Assembly (NCBI RefSeq): GCF_001187905.1
Contig: NZ_LGIS01000013.1
Coordinates: 1 to 64,000 of the forward strand
DNA: 64,000 bases
Reading direction: 5' to 3'
DNA from: Pantoea sp. RIT-PI-b
GTDB lineage: Bacteria > Pseudomonadota > Gammaproteobacteria > Enterobacterales > Enterobacteriaceae
Below the pieces are notes generated by a model. It saw only the letters and a program-made list of their open reading frames with translations. It did not search any database and was not told the origin of the DNA. The position numbers and the translations under genes are program-made. This document shows positions 19,647 through 30,915 of the stretch, piece by piece. How positions within the stretch are numbered: position 1 is the first letter of the stretch; every line of letters starts with the position of its first letter.

Positions 19647-21105
19647 ACTGCTGGTAAATGTGACACCTTCGGAAACGCGTGTTGCTTATATTGATGGCGG
19701 CATTCTGCAGGAAATCCACATTGAGCGCGAAGCACGACGCGGCATTGTGGGCAATATCTATAAAGGACGCGTCAGTCGCGTCTTGCCGGGCATGCAGGCG
19801 GCCTTTGTCGATATCGGCATGGATAAAGCCGCCTTCCTGCACGCCTCTGACATCATGCCGCACACCGAATGCGTGGCGGGTGATGAGAAGAAAAATTTTG
19901 TGGTGCGCGACATCGGTGAACTGGTGCGTCCTGGCCAGGATTTGATGGTGCAGGTGGTAAAAGATCCGTTGGGCACCAAAGGCGCGCGCCTTACCACCGA
20001 CATTACTTTACCTTCGCGCTATCTGGTGTTTATGCCTGGCGCCTCGCACGTTGGCGTGTCACAGCGTATTGAGAGTGAAGCGGAGCGTGAACGCCTGAAA
20101 GCGGTGGTTGCAGCTTACTGTGACGATCTCGGTGGTTTTATTATTCGTACCGCCGCAGAAGGTATTGGTTCTGAAGAGCTGGCGCAGGATGCTGCGTTCC
20201 TCAAGCGTTTGTGGACCAAAGTCAGCGAACGTAAAAAGCGCAATCAGACGCGCTGCCTGCTGTACGGTGAGCTGGCGTTAGCACAGCGCGTGCTGCGTGA
20301 TTTCGCTGGCGCGGCGCTGGATCGCATTCGCGTGGACTCGCGCCTGACCTGCGATTTGCTGGTGGAATTCACCAGTGAATATATTCCGGAAATGGCCAGC
20401 AAGCTGGAACTGTACAGCGGCAAACAGCCGATTTTTGATCTGTTCGATGTTGAGAACGAAATCCAGCGCTCGCTGGAGCGTAAGGTGGAGCTGAAGTCCG
20501 GCGGCTATTTGATCATCGATCAAACCGAAGCGATGACCACGGTAGATATCAACACCGGCGCGTTTGTCGGACACCGCAACCTCGACGAAACTATTTTCAA
20601 TACTAATATCGAAGCGACGCAAGCTATCGCGCGTCAGCTGCGGCTGCGCAATCTCGGCGGCATTATCATTATCGATTTCATCGACATGAGTAATGATGAA
20701 CACCGTCGTCGCGTGCTGCATTCGCTGGAAAGCGCGCTGAGCAAAGATCGGGTGAAAACCGGCATTAACGGATTCTCGGCGCTGGGTTTGGTGGAAATGA
20801 CGCGTAAACGTACGCGTGAAAGCATTGAGCATGTGCTGTGTGCCGATTGCCCGGTGTGCAAAGGACGCGGCACGTTAAAAACGGTTGAAACCGTCTGTTA
20901 TGAGATCATGCGTGAAATTGTGCGCGTGCATCACGCCTACGATTCCGACCGCTTCCTGGTGTACGTTTCACCTGCAGTGGGTGATGCCCTGAAGGGTGAA
21001 GAGTCACATGCGCTGGCGGAAGTGGAGATCTTCGTCGGCAAACAGGTCAAAGTTCATGTTGAGCCGCTCTATACCCAAGAGCAGTTTGACGTCGTCATGA
21101 TGTGA
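19636..21105 (+). CDS. rng: Ribonuclease G
   Basis: 489-aa single-strand endoribonuclease of the RNase E/G family that matures the 5' end of 16S rRNA and degrades some mRNAs. N-terminal S1 domain (about 35-125), catalytic DNase-I-like domain with [12 protein letters not shown] (aspartate near 304) and IIIIDFIDM (aspartate near 347), and the Zn-link cysteines CPVCKGRG. It lacks the long RNase E scaffold tail, as expected for RNase G. It overlaps maf, so mreB-to-rng can be read as one cluster. Confidence 0.97.
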   Translation: MTAELLVNVTPSETRVAYIDGGILQEIHIEREARRGIVGNIYKGRVSRVLPGMQAAFVDIGMDKAAFLHASDIMPHTECVAGDEKKNFVVRDIGELVRPGQDLMVQVVKDPLGTKGARLTTDITLPSRYLVFMPGASHVGVSQRIESEAERERLKAVVAAYCDDLGGFIIRTAAEGIGSEELAQDAAFLKRLWTKVSERKKRNQTRCLLYGELALAQRVLRDFAGAALDRIRVDSRLTCDLLVEFTSEYIPEMASKLELYSGKQPIFDLFDVENEIQRSLERKVELKSGGYLIIDQTEAMTTVDINTGAFVGHRNLDETIFNTNIEATQAIARQLRLRNLGGIIIIDFIDMSNDEHRRRVLHSLESALSKDRVKTGINGFSALGLVEMTRKRTRESIEHVLCADCPVCKGRGTLKTVETVCYEIMREIVRVHHAYDSDRFLVYVSPAVGDALKGEESHALAEVEIFVGKQVKVHVEPLYTQEQFDVVMM

Positions 21106-21151
21106 TCGTGAGGTTCAGCTCCGTAAGCCAACGGACAGCAAGGAGAGGTGT

Positions 21152-24100
21152 GTGAGGCGGTTGCCGAGGATTTTGTTACTGCTGCTCGCCGCAATCATCG
21201 TTATTGTGGCGCTGCTGGTCAGCGGGTTGCGCCTCGTGATGCCGCACCTCAACCATTATCGCAGCGATATTCTGCAGACGATCTCGCGCGTCAGCGGCGT
21301 CACAGTGGACGCCAGCGAGCTGCAGGGTAAATGGGAGAATTTTGGCCCCACGCTGCAGGTGCGTAACCTTAACGTTTCGATGCAGGAGGATGGTCAACTG
21401 ACCATCGGCCGCGTCAATCTGGCACTCAACGTCTGGCAATCGCTGTTGCACTGGCGCTGGCAATTCCGCGATCTCACCTTCTGGCAACTGCGCCTCGAAA
21501 CCAATCACCCGTTGCTCACCAGCGACGAACAGAAAAACAGCTTCAAACCAGCACAAATCAACGATCTGTTTTTGCGTCAGTTCGACCACTTCGATCTGCG
21601 TGATAGCAGCATTCGCTTTCTTACGCCGTCCGGCCAACACGCCGAACTGGCGATTCCGCGCCTCACCTGGTTAAACGAAAATACCCGTCACCGCGCCGAA
21701 GGTGAAGTGAGCCTTTCCAGCTTTACCGGGCAGCATGGCGTGGTGCAGGTACGGCTCGATCTCAACGATAACAACGGCTTGCTTAGCGATGGTCGCATCT
21801 GGATGCAGGCCGATGATGTTGATGTGCGGCCGTGGATTGGCCCATGGCTACGCGATAATACCAGCCTCGAAAGCGCGCGTTTCAGCCTCGCCGCATGGGT
21901 GAATTTGCGCGATGGCGACGTCTACGCCGGCGATCTGCTGCTGCGGAAAGGCGGGGCGCGCTGGCGCGGCGAGCAGGGCGATCATCAACTGCAGGTCGAT
22001 GGTTTAACTGCACATATGTCGCGATTCCAGAACGGCTGGAGCCTTTCCGTACCGCAAACCCGTTTGAGCACCGACGGCATCGCATGGGCGCCGGGACATT
22101 TTTCACTGCTGTGGAAACCGGAAGATAAGCAAATGCTCGGTGCCAACAGTGCGCCGGAAGTACGCGTACGTGCTACGCAACTTGATTTAGAACGTCTGGC
22201 GCCGATCCTTCCGCTGTTTGCCCCGCTTTCACCGACCTTGCTGGACAACTGGCGTTCGCTGCAACCGCGTGGCCACATCGACGCGCTGGCGCTGGATATT
22301 CCACTGCAGCAGCCAGACCAGACGCGCCTGCAGGCGAAATGGCGCGATCTCGCCTGGCAACAGTGGGAACTGCTGCCGGGCATCAGTAACCTCAGCGGTA
22401 GCGCCAGCGGCAGCTTGAACAACGGCTTGCTGGATGTGGCGATGGGCCAGGCCGAAGTGCCATACGGTGATATGTTCCAGGCGCCGCTGCAGATTAAGCA
22501 GATCACCGGTCAGCTTAACTGGTTGCGCGATGCCAATGGCTTGACGCTGGATGGACATCAGCTTGATGTGCAGGCGCGTTCGCTGTGGGCGCACGGTGAT
22601 TTCCGCTACCAGCAAAATCTTGGCAAGGCGCCGCGCCTTGATATTCTCGCCGGGATTCGCGTCACCGATGCCGGCGATGCCTGGCGCTATTTCCCACAAC
22701 AGCTGATGGGGCACGATCTCACGCACTATCTTAGTGATGCGATTAAAGGCGGGCAGGTGGATAACGCCACGCTGCTGTTTGCCGGCGATCCCTCGCTGTT
22801 CCCGTTCAAGCACAATGACGGCATGTTTGAAGTCTGGGTGCCGCTGCGCAACTCCACCTTCCAGTTCCAGCCCGGCTGGCCGGCATTGGAAAACCTCGAC
22901 ATCAATCTCGACTTCCTCAACAACGGTTTGTGGATGAAGGCGGAGAAAACCAAACTCGGCGAAGTGGATGCACGTAACGTCAGCGCGGTAATTCCGGATT
23001 ACCTGAAAGAGAAGCTGATCGTTGATGGCGATATCAGCGGTGAAGGCAAACAGATCGCTGACTATTTCGAGCAAACCCCGCTGAAACCGACACTCGGCGC
23101 AGCGCTGGAGCAGTTGCAGATAGGCGGCAATGTGCGCGGCTCGCTGAATCTCGACATCCCGTTGGATGGCGAACAGGTGCACGCCAGCGGCAATGTGGTG
23201 ATGAACAACAACACTCTGCACATCAAGCCTTTAAATACCACGCTCAATAACCTCACCGGCCGGTTCCGTTACAACAACGGTAATCTGGAGAGTGAAGAGA
23301 TGCAGGCGAACTGGTTCGGTCAGCCGACGGGCGTTAGCTTTAGTACTCAGGAAAATCCAGACGATTTCGGCGTTAACGTTAAGCTGCTGGGGGATTGGCA
23401 GCCAGGTAAACTGAAAATGCTGCCGCAAGCGATGGCTCGCCAACTGGGCGGAAGTTTGCCGTGGCAGGGGAATGTCGATATTACGTTGCCGCATAAAGGT
23501 GGCGCGAGTTACAAGGTTGAACTGAAAGGCGATGGCAAAACAGTAAGCAGTCACTTACCTGCGCCGCTGGATAAACCAGCCGGTAAAGCGATGCCGATTA
23601 CCATCAACGCCAACGGTGATTTAAAAGGCTTTACCTTGAGCGGCAGCGTGCGCGACCAGCATCGTTTCAACAGTCGCTGGATTCTGGAGCCACAGCTGCG
23701 CGTTGATCGCGGTATCTGGCTGAACGATGCGAAAACGACGCCGAAACTGCCGGAAAAACGTGGCATGGAGCTGAATCTTCCTGCGCTGGATGGTGAAGCC
23801 TGGATGGGAATGCTGGCTGGTTCGGGCGGCTCACGCAATGCGCAGGGCGAACCTGAAGTGGGTGGCGCGCTGCTGCCGGGCGATTTCATTATCCGCACGC
23901 CAGCGTTGACGCTCGGCGGTCAGCAATGGCATGACGTTAATGCCACCGTTACTCAGGGCCCAAGTGGCAACACGCGTTTGCAGCTGGAGAGCCGTGAAGC
24001 ACGCGGCAGTTTGCAGACGGCGCAGCATGCCCCCTGGCAGATCGACCTAAGCTATCTTTACTACAATCCTGAATGGGCCGATAAAAACGACGATAAATCC

Positions 24101-24970
24101 TCGCCGTTTAGCGGTGGCAGCAGCAACATCAATTTCAGCAGCTGGCCCGCATTGCAGCTTAATTGTGATGAGTGCTGGCTGCGTGGGCAGAAGTTTGGCC
24201 ACATGCAGGCGAAGCTGCAGCCACAGGGAGATACGTTAGCACTTACTAACGGGTCAATCGACTCCGGCAGCTCGAAGCTCAATGTGGCGGGCGAATGGGT
24301 GAATAAACCCGGCAATCAGCGCACCTCGTTGAAGGGCAGCCTGAGCGGCGAGAATATCAATGACGCGGCTAACTGGTTCGGCATGAACACGCCGCTGCGC
24401 GATGCGCCGTTTAAACTCGATTACGACCTGCATTGGCGTTCTGCACCCTGGCAGCCTTCGGAACAGACGCTGAGCGGCACGCTGAAAACCCACTTTGGCA
24501 AAGGACAGATCGCCGATGTGAATACCGGTCGCGCCGGGCAGCTGCTGCGTCTGTTTAGCTTCGATGCCTTGCTGCGTAAGCTGCGTTTCGATTTCAGCGA
24601 TACCTTTAACGACGGCTTCTATTTTGATTCCATCAACGGCACCGCGTGGATTGAAAACGGCGTGATGCGCACCGATAACCTGCTGGTGGATGGTCTGGAA
24701 GCGGATATCGCCATGAAGGGCAACATTGATTTAGTGAAGCGTCAGATTGATATGGAAGCGGTGGTCGCACCGGAAATCTCCGCTTCGGTCGGTGTGGCAA
24801 CCGCCTTCGTCATCAACCCGGTGGTTGGCGCCGCGGTGTTTGCCGCCAGTAAAGTATTGGGGCCGCTGTGGAACAAGATTTCACTGCTGCGTTACCACAT
24901 CAGCGGGCCGCTGGATAAGCCGGAAATCAACGAAGTACTGCGCAAACCGCGCGAAGACGAGAAGAAGTGA
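21152..24970 (+). CDS. yhdP: AsmA-like envelope phospholipid transport protein YhdP
   Basis: 1272-aa inner-membrane-anchored periplasmic protein with one N-terminal helix (about 5-27), then a very long beta-rich region (DUF3971 and AsmA-like C-terminal domains). Together with TamB and YdbH it is thought to bridge the periplasm and carry phospholipids to the outer membrane. It aligns end to end with E. coli YhdP (1266 aa), ending in LLRYHISGPLDKPEINEVLR. The start is GTG, chosen because AGGAGAGG lies just upstream. It follows rng after 46 nt and precedes tldD. Confidence 0.96.
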   Translation: MRRLPRILLLLLAAIIVIVALLVSGLRLVMPHLNHYRSDILQTISRVSGVTVDASELQGKWENFGPTLQVRNLNVSMQEDGQLTIGRVNLALNVWQSLLHWRWQFRDLTFWQLRLETNHPLLTSDEQKNSFKPAQINDLFLRQFDHFDLRDSSIRFLTPSGQHAELAIPRLTWLNENTRHRAEGEVSLSSFTGQHGVVQVRLDLNDNNGLLSDGRIWMQADDVDVRPWIGPWLRDNTSLESARFSLAAWVNLRDGDVYAGDLLLRKGGARWRGEQGDHQLQVDGLTAHMSRFQNGWSLSVPQTRLSTDGIAWAPGHFSLLWKPEDKQMLGANSAPEVRVRATQLDLERLAPILPLFAPLSPTLLDNWRSLQPRGHIDALALDIPLQQPDQTRLQAKWRDLAWQQWELLPGISNLSGSASGSLNNGLLDVAMGQAEVPYGDMFQAPLQIKQITGQLNWLRDANGLTLDGHQLDVQARSLWAHGDFRYQQNLGKAPRLDILAGIRVTDAGDAWRYFPQQLMGHDLTHYLSDAIKGGQVDNATLLFAGDPSLFPFKHNDGMFEVWVPLRNSTFQFQPGWPALENLDINLDFLNNGLWMKAEKTKLGEVDARNVSAVIPDYLKEKLIVDGDISGEGKQIADYFEQTPLKPTLGAALEQLQIGGNVRGSLNLDIPLDGEQVHASGNVVMNNNTLHIKPLNTTLNNLTGRFRYNNGNLESEEMQANWFGQPTGVSFSTQENPDDFGVNVKLLGDWQPGKLKMLPQAMARQLGGSLPWQGNVDITLPHKGGASYKVELKGDGKTVSSHLPAPLDKPAGKAMPITINANGDLKGFTLSGSVRDQHRFNSRWILEPQLRVDRGIWLNDAKTTPKLPEKRGMELNLPALDGEAWMGMLAGSGGSRNAQGEPEVGGALLPGDFIIRTPALTLGGQQWHDVNATVTQGPSGNTRLQLESREARGSLQTAQHAPWQIDLSYLYYNPEWADKNDDKSSPFSGGSSNINFSSWPALQLNCDECWLRGQKFGHMQAKLQPQGDTLALTNGSIDSGSSKLNVAGEWVNKPGNQRTSLKGSLSGENINDAANWFGMNTPLRDAPFKLDYDLHWRSAPWQPSEQTLSGTLKTHFGKGQIADVNTGRAGQLLRLFSFDALLRKLRFDFSDTFNDGFYFDSINGTAWIENGVMRTDNLLVDGLEADIAMKGNIDLVKRQIDMEAVVAPEISASVGVATAFVINPVVGAAVFAASKVLGPLWNKISLLRYHISGPLDKPEINEVLRKPREDEKK

Positions 24971-25034
24971 ATTTGACGCCGTCGGGTAATTGCCGCAGGC
25001 TATGACTATCCGAGCACATAATGAGTGAGAAACG

Positions 25035-26480
25035 ATGACTCTGAATCTGGTAAGTGAGCAGTTGCTAACTGCGAACAGCATTAATCAGCAGGACCTTTAT
25101 TCCCTGTTAGGGCAGCTTTCAGAACGTCGTCTGGATTATGCCGATCTCTATTTCCAGTCCAGTTTCCACGAATCCTGGGTGCTGGAAGACAAAATTATCA
25201 AAGATGGTTCTTACCACATCGATCAGGGCGTTGGCGTGCGTGCCGTGAGCGGTGAGAAAACCGGTTTTGCCTATGCCGACCAAATCTCCCTGAATGCACT
25301 GCGTCAGTCATCTGAAGCGGCGCGCAGTATCGTGCGTGAGCAAGGCAATGGCAAAGCGCATACGTTGTCGGCGGTACTGAACCGTTCGCTGTATGCGCCA
25401 GTGAACCCACTGGATAGCCTGACGCGCGAAGACAAAATCGCCCTGCTACATCGTGTTGATCAAGTGGCGCGCGCTGCCGATCCGCGCGTGCAGGAAGTGA
25501 ATGCCAGCCTGAGCGGCGTTTACGAACAAGTGCTGGTGGCCGCCACTGATGGCACGCTGGCGGCGGATATCCGTCCGCTGGTGCGTCTTTCCATCAGCGT
25601 ACAGGTGGAAGACCAGGGCAAGCGTGAGCGCGGCTCGAGCGGCGGCGGTGCGCGTACCGGTTATGAATTCTTCCTCGCCGATGAAAGCGGTGATGTGCGT
25701 GCCGATGCCTGGGCGCGTGAAGCGGTACGTATGGCGCTGGTGAATCTGTCTGCCGTTGCGGCGCCAGCCGGTATGTTGCCGGTGGTGTTGGGCGCGGGCT
25801 GGCCAGGCGTGCTGCTGCACGAAGCGGTTGGACATGGTCTGGAAGGGGATTTTAACCGTCGCGCGACATCGGTATTCAGCGGCAAAATGGGCCAGCTGGT
25901 GGCTTCAGAACTCTGCACCGTGGTTGATGATGGCACTATTGAAGGTCTGCGCGGTTCATTGGCGGTTGATGATGAAGGTGTACCGGGCCAGTACAACATG
26001 CTGATTGAAAATGGCGTGCTGAAAGGCTACATGCAGGACAAGTTGAATGCGCGCCTGATGGGCGTTAATCCAACCGGTAACGGTCGCCGTGAGTCCTATG
26101 CGCACCTGCCCATGCCGCGTATGACCAACACCTATATGCTGGCAGGTAAATCAACGCCGCAGGATATCATCGAAAGCGTGGAATACGGCATCTATGCGCC
26201 GAACTTTGGCGGCGGTCAGGTTGATATCACCTCCGGCAAGTTCGTGTTCTCCACCTCGGAAGCCTATCTGATCGAGAACGGTAAAGTGACCACTCCGGTG
26301 AAAGGTGCAACGCTGATTGGCTCTGGCATTGAAGCGATGCAGCAGATTTCGATGGTCGGCAACGACCTGGCGCTGGATAAAGGCGTCGGCGTGTGTGGCA
26401 AAGAGGGCCAGAGCGTGCCAGTGGGCGTCGGCCAGCCAACGCTGAAGCTGGATAAAATCACCGTTGGTGGTACCGCTTAA
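25035..26480 (+). CDS. tldD: Metalloprotease subunit TldD
   Basis: 481-aa zinc-dependent peptidase subunit that works with TldE (PmbA) in degrading unfolded peptides such as CcdA antitoxin and in maturing microcin B17-like peptides. The metal site HEAVGH begins at H262 and continues GLEGDFNRR; further conserved segments are [19 protein letters not shown] and [26 protein letters not shown]. Length equals E. coli TldD. tldE is not in the window, which is normal since the two genes are unlinked in E. coli. Confidence 0.97.
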   Translation: MTLNLVSEQLLTANSINQQDLYSLLGQLSERRLDYADLYFQSSFHESWVLEDKIIKDGSYHIDQGVGVRAVSGEKTGFAYADQISLNALRQSSEAARSIVREQGNGKAHTLSAVLNRSLYAPVNPLDSLTREDKIALLHRVDQVARAADPRVQEVNASLSGVYEQVLVAATDGTLAADIRPLVRLSISVQVEDQGKRERGSSGGGARTGYEFFLADESGDVRADAWAREAVRMALVNLSAVAAPAGMLPVVLGAGWPGVLLHEAVGHGLEGDFNRRATSVFSGKMGQLVASELCTVVDDGTIEGLRGSLAVDDEGVPGQYNMLIENGVLKGYMQDKLNARLMGVNPTGNGRRESYAHLPMPRMTNTYMLAGKSTPQDIIESVEYGIYAPNFGGGQVDITSGKFVFSTSEAYLIENGKVTTPVKGATLIGSGIEAMQQISMVGNDLALDKGVGVCGKEGQSVPVGVGQPTLKLDKITVGGTA

Positions 26481-26488
26481 TCCGCTGT

Positions 26489-26512
26489 AAGGTCGCCATT
26501 TCCGGCGACCTT
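26489..26512. terminator. Hairpin between convergent tldD and aaeR
   Basis: Perfect stem AAGGTCGCC / GGCGACCTT with a 6-nt loop, 8 nt after the tldD stop and 9 nt before the aaeR stop. T-runs are weak on both sides, but the position suggests a shared bidirectional terminator. Confidence 0.55.
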
Positions 26513-26521
26513 AATCTCTCT

Positions 26522-27439
26522 TCACCCTTTCCGATGCTGCTGATATTGCTGCGCCACCTGTTTGAAATACTCCGTCAGATAATCAATACACACCTGTACT
26601 TTCAGCGGCAGCTTATCCTTCTCGGTATAGAGCGCATAGACCGGGCGCGGCTCCGAGTGGTATTGCGGGAACAGAATATCGATCTCACCGGCGCCGATCT
26701 CATCAATCACCCACATCAGCGGCACATAGGCGATGCCACAACCGGCTTTCAGCCAGCGAATCAGCGTTTGTGAATCGTTGGTCACAAAACGGCCCTGCGG
26801 CGTGAGACGCGTCACCAATCCTTCCGGTGCCACCAGTTCAAAGGTGTTATCTGGCCGCACGCTATATTCCAGCCAGGAAAAATTGTCGATCTCACCCGGC
26901 TTTTCCGGCGTGCCGTGCTGTGCCAGATAGCTTTTGGCCGCACACACCACCATCGGCATTGCCCCCAGACGGCGTGAGAACAGATTCGAATCCTGCAACG
27001 CACCTACACGTACCACTAAATCGAGGCCATTGGCGATCAGGTCCGGTGCCGGAATGCCGGTCACCAGATTGACGCTTAAACCCGGATATTCACGTAACAT
27101 TTCGCTGGTCATCGCCGATAAAACATTCTGCGCCATCGTTGATGAGCAGCCGATGCGAAGAATACCTATCGGCGTGTTATTAAAGGCATACAGCTGCTCG
27201 TGCACCTGTGATGCCTCAGCTAACATGCGGCGGCAGCCTTGAAAATAGATTTTCCCGGCTTCAGTCAGTCCAAGGCTGCGCGTGCTGCGGTTGAGCAATT
27301 TAACCTGTAGCTCATCTTCCAGTTTGGCGACAATCTGGCTGATAGACGAAACGCTAAGCTGAAGCTGGCGTGCTGCGGCGGTAAATGAGCCCAATTCAAC
27401 CACTTTGGCGAAAATGGACATGCTTTTAAGTCGATCCAT
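26522..27439 (-). CDS. aaeR: LysR-type regulator of aromatic acid efflux
   Basis: 305-aa LysR-family transcription factor, orthologue of E. coli AaeR (YhcS). N-terminal helix-turn-helix (about 16-40, SFTAAARQLQLSVSSISQIV), a linker helix, then the periplasmic-binding-protein-like effector domain from about 90. It is divergent from aaeXAB with 258 nt between starts, the classic layout for LysR control of the neighbouring operon. In E. coli hydroxybenzoates such as p-hydroxybenzoic acid induce aaeXAB through AaeR. Confidence 0.95.
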   Translation of the reverse strand: MDRLKSMSIFAKVVELGSFTAAARQLQLSVSSISQIVAKLEDELQVKLLNRSTRSLGLTEAGKIYFQGCRRMLAEASQVHEQLYAFNNTPIGILRIGCSSTMAQNVLSAMTSEMLREYPGLSVNLVTGIPAPDLIANGLDLVVRVGALQDSNLFSRRLGAMPMVVCAAKSYLAQHGTPEKPGEIDNFSWLEYSVRPDNTFELVAPEGLVTRLTPQGRFVTNDSQTLIRWLKAGCGIAYVPLMWVIDEIGAGEIDILFPQYHSEPRPVYALYTEKDKLPLKVQVCIDYLTEYFKQVAQQYQQHRKG

Positions 27440-27697
27440 TGTTTACTCTGACTAAAAAGTGATTTAGCTCACAATATGTAGAAAACGTATAGTCAAGCGC
27501 GTTACTATACGCGCGCTGGGTCTCTTCACTGCACCTGAACACGGCTGTGTTAACCCGATGATACGCTATGATTAGCTCAACGCGGCCTGAATGTTGCCAT
27601 CAGTTTATCCGTCTTCCCCTGAGCATAAACCCAACGTGCCGCTCGGCATGTGGGCAGGTATCGGTGCAATCCGGCAAGGTCGAACTAAGGATCCGAA

Positions 27698-27901
27698 ATG
27701 AGTGTGCTTCCGGTATTTGTCGTATTCGGGCTGTCTTTTCCGCCCATCTTCGTAGAACTATTGGTTTCTCTGGCGCTGTTCTGGCTGGTGAAACGCGTGC
27801 TAACGCCTAGCGGGATCTACGATCTGGTTTGGCATCCAGCACTGTTTAACACCGCGTTGTATTGCTGTGTGTTTTACCTTGTATCCCGTTTATTCGTCTG
27901 A
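27698..27901 (+). CDS. aaeX: Small membrane protein AaeX
   Basis: 67-aa DUF1656 protein with two hydrophobic helices (about 5-32 and 43-65). It is always found as the first gene of aaeXAB-type efflux operons, and its role is unknown. The sequence aligns fully with E. coli AaeX ([18 protein letters not shown]...). It ends 9 nt before aaeA, so the three genes are one operon divergent from aaeR. Confidence 0.93.
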   Translation: MSVLPVFVVFGLSFPPIFVELLVSLALFWLVKRVLTPSGIYDLVWHPALFNTALYCCVFYLVSRLFV

Positions 27902-27910
27902 GGTTTTTAA

Positions 27911-28840
27911 GTGAAAGCGCTAATAAGAAAAATCGCGCGATACGCGATTACGCTCCTGCTGGTTGTCATCGCAATCGTGATCATCTTCCGCGCCTGGGTG
28001 TTCTACACCGAATCACCGTGGACGCGTGATGCTAAATTCTCCGCCGATGTCGTGGCGATCTCGCCAGACGTCACCGGCATCATCACTGACGTGCCAGTGC
28101 ACGATAACCAGCTGGTGAAAAAAGGCGACACGCTGTTTGTGGTCGATCGTCCACGTTACCAAAAAGCATTGGATGAAGCGCAGGCAGACGTTGAATATTA
28201 CCAGGCGTTGGTAAGCGAAAAACGTCGTGAAGCCAGCCGCCGCAATCAGTTGGGCACCAGCGCCATGTCGCGTGAAGCGATTGAGCAATCCAATAACGAT
28301 CTGCAAACCAGCGAACATCAGCTGGCCAAATCGGTTGCGACGCGCGATCTGGCGGTAATCGACCTCGATCGTACCACCATCAAAGCGCCATCAGATGGCT
28401 GGGTCACTAACCTCAACGTGTATCAGGGCGAATTTATTACGCGTGGTTCAGTGGCGGTCGCGCTGGTACAGCAGCACTCCTTCTATGTGCTGGCCTACAT
28501 GGAAGAGACCAAGCTGGATGGCGTGCGTCCCGGCTTCCGCGCGCAGATTACGCCGTTGGGTAGCAATGTGGTGCTGCGCGGTACCGTCGACAGTATTGCT
28601 GCGGGTGTCACGAACAGCAGCAGCACCAGCGACAGCAAAGGCATGGCGACCATTGACTCGAATCTGGAGTGGGTTCGTCTGGCGCAGCGTGTGCCGGTAC
28701 GCATTCGTCTCGACGATCAGCCAGGCAACCGCTTCCCGGCAGGTACTACCGCGACGGTGGTGATCACCGGCGCGCAGGACCGCGAAACCAAAGTCTCGCC
28801 GCTGACGCAGTTGTTCAACCGCCTGCGTGAGTTTGGTTAA
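27911..28840 (+). CDS. aaeA: Aromatic carboxylic acid efflux, membrane fusion protein
   Basis: 309-aa HlyD-family periplasmic adaptor anchored by an N-terminal helix (about 10-30). It couples AaeB to an outer-membrane channel. Landmarks: lipoyl-type half-motif [21 protein letters not shown] (about 48-68), a coiled-coil hairpin (about 80-145) and the second half-motif [20 protein letters not shown]. Start is GTG with a GAGG sequence upstream. It sits between aaeX and aaeB. Confidence 0.95.
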   Translation: MKALIRKIARYAITLLLVVIAIVIIFRAWVFYTESPWTRDAKFSADVVAISPDVTGIITDVPVHDNQLVKKGDTLFVVDRPRYQKALDEAQADVEYYQALVSEKRREASRRNQLGTSAMSREAIEQSNNDLQTSEHQLAKSVATRDLAVIDLDRTTIKAPSDGWVTNLNVYQGEFITRGSVAVALVQQHSFYVLAYMEETKLDGVRPGFRAQITPLGSNVVLRGTVDSIAAGVTNSSSTSDSKGMATIDSNLEWVRLAQRVPVRIRLDDQPGNRFPAGTTATVVITGAQDRETKVSPLTQLFNRLREFG

Positions 28841-28851
28841 GCGAGGGCGAT

Positions 28852-30804
28852 ATGATTGAGTTTTTGCGTTTCCCGGTAAAGCTAACCTTCGCGCTGGTTG
28901 CGGCGTTGATGATTGGCTTTCACTTCAATCTGGAAACGCCGCGTTGGGCGGTGATGACCGCCGGCATCGTGGCCGGTGGTACCGCTTTTGCTGCAGGGGG
29001 CGATCCCTACTCTGGCGCACTGCGCTATCGCGGCATCTTGCGCATCATTGGTACCTTTATTGGCTGTATCGCCGCGCTCACCATCATGATTGCCACGGTA
29101 CGCGCGCCGGTGGTCATGTTGCTGATCTGCTGTCTGTGGGCGGGCATGTGCGTCTGGCTCTCTTCGCTAATCAAAGTGGAAAACTCCTACGCACTTGGCC
29201 TTGCGGGTTACACCGCGCTGATCATTGTGGTGACGGCGGATGCCAGCGGCGGCTTAACGCTGGCGCCGCAATATGCGGTTGAGCGCTGCAGTGAAATCGT
29301 TATCGGTATTCTGTGTGCGATTCTCGCCGACATGCTGTTCTCGCCGCGCTCAATCAAAAAAGTGATTGAGCAGGAAGTCGATGCGCTGCTGGTGGCGCAC
29401 TACAAGCTGCTGCAAATGTGCGTGGCTCATGCTGATAAAGACGAAGTGGACAAAGCCTGGAGCGCGTTAGTGCGTCGCACCACGGCACTCAACGGCATGC
29501 GTAGCCAACTGCTAATGGAGTCGTCACGCTGGAAAAATTCCAGCCGCCGTCTGCAAATGCTGAATACGTTGTCGCTGACGCTGATCACTCAGGCCGCCGA
29601 AACCTTTCTGATTCAAAATTCACGTCCGGAATACATTCCACCGCACTACCGCTTGCTGATTGAAAAAGAGGTCAACAACGTCAACGATGTGCATAAACGC
29701 ATGAAGTTGATGCGTCGCTTAATTGGCGTGAGCAGTAAAACCGTGCCGGTCACGCTGGCGAGTTGGGTGGGTGCGGCAACCGAATATCTGCTGCTCATCA
29801 ATGGCATAAAAAGCAACAGCCGTATCACCACGCTCGAAGAGAGCATACTGCAACGCGAAGTGGTGATTCAGGCGCGCTCGGCCGAAACGCATCACGCGAT
29901 GATTAACGGCGTGCGTACCTTTGTCGCCACCGCACTGGGTTCGCTGTTCTGGTTGTATACCGGCTGGACGTCGGGCAGCGGCTGCATGGTGATGCTGGCG
30001 GTGATTACCGCGCTCGCGATGCGCATGCCAAATCCGCTGATGGTGGCGAAAGATTTCCTTTACGGCATGACGGTGGCGGTACCGCTCGGTGCGCTCTACT
30101 TCATCTTTATTCTGCCCGCTACCCAGCAAAGTATCTTACTGCTATGCATCGCCATTGGTGCGCTGGGCTTTATCGGTGGCATTTTTGTACAGCGCCGTCA
30201 GTTGGGAACGTTGGGCGCGCTGATTGGCACCCTAAACGTACTGGTACTCGATAACCCGATGAAGTTTGAGTTCAACGTGTTCCTCGATAACGTGCTGGGC
30301 CAGGTTATCGGCTGCTTCGTGGCGATGATGGTGATTCTGCTGATTCGCGATAAATCGAAAGACCGTACCGGACGTAAACTGCTCAATCGCTTTATGTATG
30401 CTGCTGTGGCTGCTCTTACCACTAATCAGGCGCGTCGGCGTGAAAACCATCTGCCGGCGCTGTATCAGCAACTGTTCTTGCTGCTCAATCTGTTCCCCGG
30501 CGATATTAATAAATATCGCATCGCGCTGACGCTGATTATCGGGCATCAACGCCTGCGAAATGCCGAAGTGCCGGTCAATGCAGATTTGTCAGCCTATCAC
30601 CGCCAGTTGCGCTCTACCGCCGATCGCATCGTTTCTGCGACCAGCGATGACAAGCGGCGTTACTATTTCGAGCGCTTGCTGCAAGAGTTAGAGGTTTATC
30701 AGGAGAAGCTGCAGCACTATTCAGCGCCGGATAACGTCACCGAGCCGGTGAAACGGTTGGCACTGATGTTGGATAAGTACCAGAACACGCTAATACAAAT
30801 CTGA
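28852..30804 (+). CDS. aaeB: Aromatic carboxylic acid efflux pump AaeB
   Basis: 650-aa inner-membrane pump of the aromatic acid exporter (FUSC/ArAE) family. Two blocks of about six transmembrane helices (about 10-165 and 355-500) are each followed by a cytoplasmic helical domain. It exports p-hydroxybenzoate and related acids, acting as a relief valve. It follows aaeA after 11 nt and ends the operon at a strong terminator. E. coli AaeB is 655 aa. Confidence 0.95.
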   Translation: MIEFLRFPVKLTFALVAALMIGFHFNLETPRWAVMTAGIVAGGTAFAAGGDPYSGALRYRGILRIIGTFIGCIAALTIMIATVRAPVVMLLICCLWAGMCVWLSSLIKVENSYALGLAGYTALIIVVTADASGGLTLAPQYAVERCSEIVIGILCAILADMLFSPRSIKKVIEQEVDALLVAHYKLLQMCVAHADKDEVDKAWSALVRRTTALNGMRSQLLMESSRWKNSSRRLQMLNTLSLTLITQAAETFLIQNSRPEYIPPHYRLLIEKEVNNVNDVHKRMKLMRRLIGVSSKTVPVTLASWVGAATEYLLLINGIKSNSRITTLEESILQREVVIQARSAETHHAMINGVRTFVATALGSLFWLYTGWTSGSGCMVMLAVITALAMRMPNPLMVAKDFLYGMTVAVPLGALYFIFILPATQQSILLLCIAIGALGFIGGIFVQRRQLGTLGALIGTLNVLVLDNPMKFEFNVFLDNVLGQVIGCFVAMMVILLIRDKSKDRTGRKLLNRFMYAAVAALTTNQARRRENHLPALYQQLFLLLNLFPGDINKYRIALTLIIGHQRLRNAEVPVNADLSAYHRQLRSTADRIVSATSDDKRRYYFERLLQELEVYQEKLQHYSAPDNVTEPVKRLALMLDKYQNTLIQI

Positions 30805-30808
30805 AACT

Positions 30809-30835
30809 GGCCGCTGCAGCATGCAGCGGCCTTTT
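30809..30835 (+). terminator. aaeXAB terminator
   Basis: Perfect 10-bp stem GGCCGCTGCA / TGCAGCGGCC with a 3-nt loop and a TTTT run, 4 nt past the aaeB stop codon. Confidence 0.9.
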
Positions 30836-30915
30836 AGATCCCACGCTGACACAAAAACCTCTGATAATGGCATCTATACTTTCCTGACAGGACGTAAACT
30901 GACAGGAGAAAACCG

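Noticed and set aside
22229..23221. 330-codon minus-strand ORF inside yhdP
   Set aside because: Long antisense frame produced by GC-rich codon use in yhdP. No start signal or known domain.
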